In this document: in pieces, positions 56,674 to 64,000 of the stretch
Position numbering within the stretch: the stretch's first letter is position 1
How the letters are laid out: each line of letters begins with the position of its first letter
Assembly (NCBI GenBank): GCA_030704615.1
Contig: CM060734.1
Location: 42,982,042 to 43,046,041, forward strand
Direction of reading: 5' to 3'
From: Takakia lepidozioides
Lineage: Eukaryota; Streptophyta; Takakiopsida; Takakiales; Takakiaceae
DNA length: 64,000 nt
Made by a program: the position numbers and the translations under genes
Notes under the pieces: model-generated
Database searches by the model: none
Seen by the model: only the letters and a program-made list of their open reading frames with translations
Told to the model about the DNA's origin: nothing

Positions 56674-56790
56674 GGTGTAGGTAGCCCAGTGGTTGGGAGT
56701 TTGCGCCGCATAACCTAGGTGATCGAGGGTTCAAAGTATCCACCTATACCAGGGGATTTAGGCTTCCTTGGGGAGCAGCCCTTTTTTTTA
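56674..56790 (+). repeat. tRNA-like sequence, probably a SINE head
   Basis: TAGCCCAGTGG (56682-56692) is a perfect A box, and GGTTCAAAGTA (56728-56738) an imperfect B box. The ends GGTGTAG (56674-56680) and CTATACC (56744-56750) pair as an acceptor stem with one G-T, followed by A. The T-stem pairs poorly and the anticodon arm is not clean, so it is not a working tRNA gene. An unrelated tail ends in a T-run (about 56782-56789), as in tRNA-derived SINEs. A second, weaker tRNA-like stretch lies on minus at 56580-56655. Confidence 0.45.
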
Positions 56791-57291
56791 TTCATGTATG
56801 AAGTTTCACGGACATGGCTACAGTAAGCAGGCTCCTTGGAACTGAATTGGTGATTATATCCAAAAAAATTTGGTGCAACGGCTGGCAACAATACTTAAAT
56901 TCAGGTTGAGTTTTGGCTCAAATTTTGTATCCTGAAAAAAAAAAAAAAAAAAAGTGTCGCCATCACAAATTTTTATTTGGTTTCACACTTCGCCAAAGCT
57001 CCAATATTGGAACATGAAAAAAAAAAAAAAGGGCTGGTCTGAACGCCACTTGCACAATGACCAAGGCAACAGCCCATGGAATAAATGCTAAGACGAGCTA
57101 GGCGGTACATGTACGCACTACATGGAAACTAAGTTATACAGGCATCCTAGTGGAGACTCTGCGATACCTAGTGGTGTACCTGTGTAGATCTGGCTATGAG
57201 TTGGGGTGCCTAGTTACAAAATTGAGATCCAAAAATGAAGGCGCCAACCTATATGATAATGATGCATTTTGGCTCCGTCTCCCTATGTACT

Positions 57292-57297
<6 letters not shown>
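56791..57297. other. Unassigned region with A-runs
   Basis: A-runs at about 56936-56953 and 57018-57030; no gene seen. Confidence 0.4.
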
Positions 57298-57335
<38 letters not shown>

Positions 57336-60300
57336 AATTAAATTTAAAATAAAATAAAAATTAAATATTTTTAATTTATTTATTAGAACAAGGGGCAGTG
57401 GCCCTGTTTTTACTTTATTTGGAATTATTTAGAGGGAAAAAATTAAACCCTCGGACCATAAGGCACACACACCAATGTCAGTGAAATACGAACTTTCCTA
57501 CTCTTGGTCGAGTATAAGCGAATCATACTACTCTGATTGAGTAAATAAAACCTTGCTAGTAATTGCTTTGTAATTATCAAAGCATCCCCAGGGCAAAACG
57601 CCTGAGGATTTATTATTGAGTAGCTGCATCACAGAACGTGGGTGTATCCTGGAGGCGATTGAGTGATTACAGCTCGGCCATACTTCAAAGCTACCAAACA
57701 TCAGCGAAAGTGGAGCCTCGCTTGTTTGGCGCCCTCTTTGACGTGCTTCCAGTTTATATCCCTGTCAAACTCCGGCGATGCGGTGGATGGTGGTATTGAT
57801 GTTGCTCCAGCTGGGCGGTGGCAGCTTGTTCCATTCGCAGTGATCGCTGGAGATGCTTCTGCAGATAATGCCTTGATGTGCCCAGGTAGAGACGAAGGCA
57901 GAGTGCAGTTGCCGTGCAATCCATGGTTTCTTTTTCATGTCAGCTGCTAGTTTGATCTAGGCTCTCCTGGATTCAATTTGTAAGTTATAGTATATTGCTG
58001 AAAGAAGTGCTGATACTGAGCAGGTGGTTCTAGAGAAGGTTCGTTTACATCTCGCTTTCCACAGGTGCCAGAGGGTGGCACATCTAAGAGTGTCGAAGAC
58101 TGGACAATCACTGGCTCTGCTTTTTGAGGATTTGTCATAGTTTAGCATAATTCCAAGCGAGGTTAGGGGTATGCCGTTCCAGCGGCCATAGAGGGCGTGG
58201 ATGTGCGGCCATATCGATGTTGGGGCATGGCAGTAAAGAAGACAGTGTTCTTGCGACTCCATGATAGCTGCTGAACAACATTTACAGAGAAGGGCATCGT
58301 TAAACCCCAGCCATTCACCAATCTTCATAACTCTGTTTGCTATTTGCCACAAGAATGCCGCCATCTTGGCCGGTCTGGCTTTGGTCCAGATGATCCTCCA
58401 AATCGATTCCCAACTTTCATTGTGAAAGTCGAAGTGACTCCACTTTTCGTTCCATTTCGCCAGAAGGGGAGGGGCTTGCGATAGTGCTGTATATCCTTTT
58501 TTCGTTGTGTATGTGAAGAATGGGGTAGTGCTGCGGGTTAGTTTCCAAGACCATTCCTGTGGATCGAAGTCTAGCTCTGGAAAAGGCCTGCCAAGGATCC
58601 ATACAAACCTTTGGGAGGCTAGCCATGCTAGAGGAGGTTGGTTCGGGGGGGGTTGCGGGTTGGTGTCTTTGGTTGGGGATGTCCAGCAGCAGATGCTGAC
58701 AGGGGTATATGGACTGCGAGGGAAGGATCAGATGTTGTTGTCTTGGATTGAAAGTGTGAGGGTATTAGTGTCAATGTGAAAGGAGTAACCTTCCATGGAA
58801 TGGTCTGTAGTGGAAACCACAAAGAGGATAGTAAGTGCGTTGGAAAGGATGACTAGAGTCCAGTAATTGGAGGAGGGGCTTGAGGGTCCTGCCATGACAT
58901 CCAAGGGGGTAGGATGCTTTGGATAATGGAATCGTAACTGTGGTTCGCTCTGATTTTTCCGACTATGGTAATGGCTGTGTCCTTGGAGAGCAGGCTACCC
59001 TGTTTCCAAATGTCTCCTACTTTACTGATCCCCTTGGAGTCCCAGCCTGCCCATTACGTGGCCTGCTGTCTTTGGATTGGGGTGGTAACTTTAGAGTTCA
59101 GGAATAGTGATTGTTTGAGGGTTTGGAAGTAAGATGTGGGCTCCGCTTTTGCTAGAAATGGTCTCAGTTGTGACCAAGCTTGCCAGATGGCCGTCCATAA
59201 AGGGGATCCAGTTGTCTTATGTTTAAACCCGTTGACTATCCATCTGTAGGATGGCTGCCATGAGACAGATTTGAGGGGGGATGCCATGACTATGCTGTCT
59301 GCAACTAAGAATTTCCACCAGCCCCCCTCAGGGCCTAAGAATCTCGGGATCCATTTGCCCAAAAGGGCTGTGATCTGTTTGTCCAAGTTAATGATACCAA
59401 GACCCCCTTTCTTTTTGGGGAGACATATCTATTTCCACGAGACCTGCGGGCGTTTTTTTTCATTATGGTTGGCTACCCCCCATATATAGTTCCTGAATAG
59501 TTTTTTTTTGCTTCTTTGATGTTGGACGAGGCAGGTCGCCAGGATGCAGCAAAGAACCACAAATGTCGCGGCCCTTTGCCTTGAGGGCAAGGGGTCGGGA
59601 CACAGAAGGGGCTGCCCCTGTGGTGGGGGCAGTAGCAGCGATAGGTATGGGGGCTGAAGCACCCTTGAGTGCCCAAGACACTCAAGGAGGTAGAGGCGCT
59701 CACTAGGCGGAGCCCCGCACACCGGGTTGCGGTGGGGGTGGCTCCACAAGGGGTGGTGGTAGCTTAGCGGGACTTAGTGGGGGTGGCATAGGACTCACCA
59801 TGGGGTGGAGACCTCGTGGTGGGAGTCGTGGGGAGTCTTGGGACTCATCACGGCCCAATGGGGCCGTGGTGAGTGGGCCAAGACTCACCGCGACTCACCA
59901 CCGGGAGTCGAGGGTTTTCGTGGTGGTTCGCCATAAAATGGCATGGTTGTTTGTGAAACCCCCACGGACAGCTACAGAAGTATATATAGGGAGTAGTAAC
60001 CCCGAGAACGGTGCAAGCCCGTTGGTGACCAAAAACTAGTGAGTAAGCGGGCGAGCCGGGAAAGCGACCAAAGAGTGGGGAGCTGTTCCGGACTGCCAAC
60101 TACCAAAGGGAATTCCCGCTGGGCCCAAATCGGTGGAGGGTTCGTTGGGAGATCAAAGGGGGACCGTTATGCCCCGGTGAGCAGCCAAAGCTCCAAGTTG
60201 GCCCGGCGGCCAGGTTGGGAGTTAGGCACGCGCATCAAAGCGAGTAACTATGACTTGAAGGGGAGCTTACCGAAGTGAGGTGCGCGACAACAAACCTGAT

Positions 60301-60640
60301 GACAGGATCTGGTTGGTTGACAAGGCCTTGCCTATAATGGATAGGAAGTAAGAGCCCCAGTATGTCAACCTTGTCTTAAGCTTCACTATTGTGAGCTGGA
60401 AATGTTGCTGGTCTGTGAGATCAATGCCATATGTGTACCCTAGGAGTGTGGTAGTTTCACCTAGCTTAAGCCATCGCAATCCTTTGTCTAGTCCCCATGT
60501 TGGCTGGTTCCCAATTTGGGATTTTGAGGTGTCCCCCACCAGGAAGGCACATGTCTTTCCCCAGTTGACTTTAAATCCAGATGCCTGGCAAAAAGTTTCC
60601 AGGGTTTGCGTTGTGTTGTCTAGGTTGATGGGGGACAACG
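57298..60640 (-). pseudogene. LINE (non-LTR retrotransposon) 3' half, interrupted by a solo LTR
   Basis: The minus strand from about 60640 encodes the end of a reverse transcriptase (NLDNTTQTLETFCQASGFKVNWGKT, LKTRLTYWGSYFLS), continuing after the solo LTR with LLGKWIPRFLGPEGGWWKFL (59054-59386). The zinc-binding RT-associated domain of plant LINEs follows at 58364-57957 (FLWQIANRVMKIGEWLG, CKCCSAAIMESQEHCLLYC, ATLWHLWKARCKRTF). A 3' untranslated region with AATAAA-like signals ends in about 35 A on minus (57298-57333). Several stops and shifts separate the pieces. The catalytic part lies beyond 60640, where element B has inserted. Confidence 0.82.
59564..60289 (+). mobile_element. Solo LTR of the chromovirus family
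   Basis: TGTCGCGGCCC to GGTGCGCGACA, 726 bp, the reverse-oriented equivalent of the LTRs at 27545 and 33844, with a TATATATAG at about 59980. It is flanked by the perfect duplication ACAAA (59559-59563 and 60290-60294). The LINE reading frame resumes on the other side, which confirms the boundaries. It arose by recombination between the two LTRs of a former full element. Confidence 0.95.
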
Positions 60641-60822
60641 ACGCTACCGCGTGAGCCCGGCGCGTGAGCGTGTGAGCGTACGCTCACACAATGATGATGT
60701 GGCGTGAGCCTGGTCCAGGTCATGCCACATCACCACAAAGAAGGTGGGCCTATAGCCGTGGGGCCCCCAACTGCTGATTTCACCACATGAAGGTGAAACG
60801 GATGAAGGGTTTCGGGCTTTCT

Positions 60823-61052
60823 TGGAGTTCAACCTTCTGTTAACATGAGCTTCATTTCCTAGAACTGAAATGAACGTTGTGTTAACACGAGGTTGTTTTC
60901 TTGGAACAAAAATCAACATCGTGTCAACACGAGGTTGATTCGGAGAACTTCATATCAACCTCGTGTTGTTTTCTTAGAACTAAAATCAACCTTGTGTCGG
61001 CACAAGGGGGATTTGGAGAACTTCAAGTAAACCTCGTGTTAACACGAGGTTG
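60823..61052. repeat. Palindrome array of element B (core CCTCGTGTTAACACGAGG)
   Basis: Five to six copies of an 18-22 bp palindrome centred on GTTAAC, extended on both sides by AA/TT. Copies lie near 60825 (decayed), 60873, 60914, 60954 (half), 60987 (decayed) and 61029 (perfect), spaced about 33-42 bp, with TTGGAGAACTTC or TCTTAGAAC in the spacers. It lies between the RTGAGC end and the stop of the transposase, the same place as the right array in element A. Confidence 0.85.
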
Positions 61053-61255
61053 ATTTGATCATTTGTCTATCTGAAGGTAGTTTCTTGTGTTTGCTAATGA
61101 AAACAGAATGACAAACCAGTGCGACAAATGCATTGACCCACGCATAGCAAAGATGTTAGACGACATACATTGAGAGACACTGGACTTGAACAGTCATTCC
61201 ATTACAAGTTGTAGTCAAGGAAAACACAGATTTCTTCATGTCAAGTGCATGCTTT

Positions 61256-62476
61256 CTATGGGCTTGTATCCCGCTGTAGAAGTGTGTTGACTTCGTTGAA
61301 ACTCATAGTGGCTTGGTGATTGAAGAAGTCGCGCTTTGGATCACAAACCATCCTTCTCAAGAAGACAAAGTAAAGGTGTTTGCACGGTATGAACTTCCCT
61401 CTCTTTCCCAAACTACTTGAAAGCATACCAACAAAATCAGGACATGTACAATTGGGAAAATTGGAAACAGTGATGTCGTACATCTTGTCCTGCAGCGCAG
61501 ATGCGGATGAGATCATGGTGAAGACCCGACCATACCTTGGATCAGGCACTTCCATTGTTCCCGCAACACGAGCGTGAAGCATTCTCGCGGACTCGATTTT
61601 GCCGTAGTGTTCTGCGGTTGGAGGGAATCGTCGAATCAGCTTCCCATTCCGTCTGGTTGGCCACAAGTGAGCGTCAGGCGGAGGTACCCGTGAACCGCTT
61701 GTACTTGAAGCACCTTCACGTGCAATGGAATGTCTGGCTAGGGAGAAACCCGCCTCTTCCAGCATTGCGATCTCTTGGTGAGTGAGACCTGTGCCCATCT
61801 TCACAGGCCACACGGTTGGTGGAGTAGGCTTCCTCACCATGGAGGGCCTTACTATCCCACGCACACATCTCCCACAATCGTCAGCGCAAAACCAAAACTG
61901 GTGGTTCTTTGCCTCTCCCTGTCCGTAAGGGAGAAACAAACCAGTGAATGTAGGAGCTGCAAACGTTCTTTCCCTCTGGATATTAATGATGTACATTTTT
62001 CATGATTGGTGGCCCTGATCGCCGTGCATTTCACACGCGATCCAGCACTTGTGCGTTCTATATGCCAAACCTCGTCCAAGCACATGGACTCCATTACATG
62101 CGGCACCACGTTCTGGTCTTCAACCATTGCAGTGATAGTGCTTGATGCAGGGGTCCGGTCTGGGGCAGAATGGCCCTCACCTGTGGATGTTCCGCAATTC
62201 CATCTCTGATCCAAGGGAACACGTGGTGTCGAGAAGTTGACCCTGTCTGCCCTATGGGAATCTGCATCCGATCCGGGAGGGGTGTCCAATTTCCGTTTGC
62301 AAGACCCGAATCTCTCTTCGCCTTCCAGATGGGGAACTCTTCCCACGAGAGGGGTGCCATCTGCATATATGCTCACTGCCCGCGCTATTTTGCTGGGATC
62401 CCCCGATCTTTTGGCTGCCCGCAACATCAACTCGCTCCTGTCCGGGCTTTTGCCACCAAGGCCACCCCTCAAGAAT
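61256..62476 (-). pseudogene. SWIM/MULE transposase 3' half of element B
   Basis: Homologous to exon 2 of the element A transposase from about 5640 onward. Shared features are PDRSELMLRAAKRSGDP, the segment FWFCADDCGRCV, TVWPVKMGTGLTHQEIAMLEEAGF, the SWIM finger (CTCPDF ... PCKHLYFVFLRRM) and an end with MSFNEVNTLLQRDT. A one-base shift lies at about 61990-62010, where the codons for IINIQRERT switch frame. The DDE part is absent because element C interrupts at about 62476. Confidence 0.85.
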
Positions 62477-62560
62477 GGGGGGTGCTATTCCGTGAGCCTG
62501 GAGGCGTGAGCCTGTGAGCCCAGGAAAGCGTGAGCCCAGCACAGGCTCACGCCACGTCAG

Positions 62561-62860
62561 CATGCAAACAGTGCCTATTTCCGAGTGGTGTCACCTATTT
62601 CCGCGGGTTGATGTGGGGAGAATTGAGAATTGAGAACAAAGTGGTTTGTTTGTTTTTGCAATGTACTCAAGTCTGTGAGGTCCACAAAACAACAAATATA
62701 TTGAAGGAACAATCCGGGCAGTCCATGCAACCCCCATCTCCAACAATAGTTTGGAACCATGAATGTGAATTCCACGCACACATTGCAAAGAGGACAATAA
62801 GGACACACAACCATCCCATTTCAAATTTGTCCCAGAATTAAACCAAAAGAATACTTCATA
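62561..62860. other. Spacer, likely 3' untranslated region of the methyltransferase-like gene
   Basis: No frame of interest; AT-rich with a short GAATTGAGAATTGAGAA direct repeat at about 62618-62634. Confidence 0.4.
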
Positions 62861-64000
62861 TCAAGTGTCGCAGTCATCACAATCAGTGTCCACCTCCTGT
62901 GCTATGTCATCTACAAAGATTCTGGCCCCAACACCACGTGTTCTACGAAGGCCATCGCAAGGTGGACTCTGAGTGCCATGAACGGACATGCTTGCTGCGA
63001 GTGCCTCCGCATAGACAGGTAGCACACAAGACCGAGGAGGACTGAAAACAAGTCCAAATAGGTGTGATAGCCCAGGAGGGCAAGTGGAAGCACGCGGACT
63101 CCTACACATGTCCACAAAATCCCATTTTTAACACAATGATGCAATGCACAAGTCCAACGAAGAGGATGTCTCCCATGTGCACTTTGCCTCAAGAACAGCG
63201 ATTCTCGATATTGAAACAACAATGCAAGCATGCACAGGTTGAACTTACTCACAGGCAAAGTCGGAGTCTAGCTCCTTGTCAGAAGTCTCCTCTGTACCAG
63301 TATCAGCGGGACGGGGCTTCGGAAGGACCTGAGAAGTGTGTCCACCCAAACCCATCAGGAGGTTCTTGTAAATCTCAGCATCCCCTTCAATCCCAAAGAC
63401 ATGTCGCGCACTGGCCTTGCAAGCGTGGTACGAAGCACCTGCAGTGGAATAGAATGAAGTAAGCAGACATTGAAGACACATTCGGAACGGTGGAAAGTGC
63501 TGAAAGTGCAAGCTCAATCAAACCTCATGAAATGTGAATGTTGAAGAGACGAACCTGTGCCCATCGACAAATCCAGAACTCTGGCGTCTGTGTAGGTGCA
63601 GCACTCCACAATCGTTTGAATGAAAGCCGGGCTCCTCTCCCTCGCCCCTCTCCAAGGAACCCCATTCCCCCTTCGCAAGCACAAGTTGTTGTCGACGTAG
63701 TTGTGATGCATGTCATCCGTGGGAGGATCTGTCCTGTCATCTATGAACTTGCCCCCGTGAGTGATGGCAAACTCCGTAATGCCGGCCGGAGTCGTTGGTG
63801 GATGCACCCGGACGAGACAAACAGCTTCAAACAGACGAGTCTGCGAACATGACATCCACAAGGAACTAAGAACCAAAATAAAATCGGGCCCCTACATATG
63901 AGTTCGAGCGACCTATACAACACAATCCCAGAACAAAAAAGAAGAGGAAGAAGAAGGGAAACTCACCATCTCTCCCGGACGATCCCCCTTCGTAAGGTAC
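62861..64000 (-). CDS. Putative DNA methyltransferase (N6/N4-type), C-terminal exons, partial
   Basis: Four exons fit in one frame: 64000-63967 (partial), 63840-63555, 63438-63249 and 63041-62861, with introns bounded by GTGAGT/TTCGCAG, GTTCGT/CTGCAG and GTAAGT/TTTTCAG, giving 229 visible residues. Residues spanning the second junction read ARVLDLSMGTG then ASYHACKASARHVFGIEGD followed by EIYKNLL. This is the motif I fold of bacterial-type N6-adenine/N4-cytosine DNA methyltransferases, where a D-x-F-x-G-x-G loop binds SAM and G-I-E/D ends the next strand; a helix with RSPAFIQTIVE precedes it, as in that family. The acidic tail (DTDCDDCDT) is unlike the family. The catalytic DPPY-type motif should lie upstream, outside the window. 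The loop reads DLSMGTG instead of DPFxGxG. Confidence 0.6.

Larger units (their letters stand above)
60630..62476. mobile_element. MULE-like transposon, element B (left part, cut by element C)
   Basis: Starts at GGGGGACAACGACGCTACCGCGTGAGC in the LINE. Next come an RTGAGC cluster (60651-60720, with the 18-bp palindrome TGTGAGCGTACGCTCACA), a palindrome array (60823-61052) and the 3' half of a SWIM transposase on minus (61256-62476). This is the mirror image of the right side of element A. Its transposase is cut at about 62476 by element C. Confidence 0.6.
62477..64000. mobile_element. MULE-like transposon, element C (left end; rest outside window)
   Basis: Begins GGGGGGTGCTATTCCGTGAGC inside the transposase of element B, then an RTGAGC cluster (62491-62560) ending in GGCTCACGCC. 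The DNA to the right holds the 3' end of a spliced methyltransferase-like gene reading toward this end. The end sequence matches the right end of element A, so C is taken as the same family, but its own transposase and array are not visible. Confidence 0.5.

Noticed and set aside
56674-56751. Functional tRNA gene
   Set aside because: The T-stem mispairs and the anticodon arm is not clean, so a tRNA-derived repeat is more likely.

Overview
The window looks like nuclear DNA of a repeat-rich streptophyte, probably a non-seed plant or charophyte alga; the species cannot be fixed from the sequence. The reasons are GT-AG introns, plant-type Ty3 retroelements (a chromodomain element primed by initiator tRNA-Met and a Tat/Ogre-like family), a plant-type LINE, CACTA-like ends, SWIM-domain Mutator-like (MULE) transposases, and one host gene for an LPR-type multicopper ferroxidase. 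Almost everything except that gene is mobile DNA, much of it nested.

Layout. (1) 1-8731: right-hand part of a MULE-like element (element A). From left to right it holds a leftward gene running off the window, a palindrome array (core CGGCGCCG), a two-exon SWIM transposase, an unknown leftward gene, a second array with the same core, and an end rich in TGAGC. (2) 8732-26240: copies of a Tat/Ogre-like retroelement family (Y on minus, X on plus, and pieces on both sides of a run of N), each cut by another insertion. (3) 26262-27300: a retroelement scrap, then an array of GCGACCGCC...GGCGGTCGC palindromes. (4) 27545-34561: a whole but broken chromovirus on minus. (5) 34988-45613: three nested Tat/Ogre-like copies (V, Z, W). 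(6) 45614-51446: a second GCGACCGCC array, a CACTA-type terminus and little recognisable coding. (7) 51447-53531: the LPR ferroxidase gene. (8) 53532-57297: mostly unassigned, with a tRNA-like (SINE-like) stretch. (9) 57298-60640: LINE 3' half, split by a chromovirus solo LTR with a perfect 5-bp duplication. (10) 60630-64000: MULE-like element B inserted in the LINE, itself cut by element C, which carries a spliced gene ending in a DNA-methyltransferase-like SAM-binding fold.

The most unusual content is the A/B/C element family. The three copies together suggest one plan: an end with RTGAGC clusters, a methyltransferase-like gene reading toward one end, a palindrome array, a SWIM/MULE transposase reading toward the other end, then another palindrome array and RTGAGC cluster. 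Each member has its own palindrome. No single copy in this window shows the whole plan, so it is an inference from parts.
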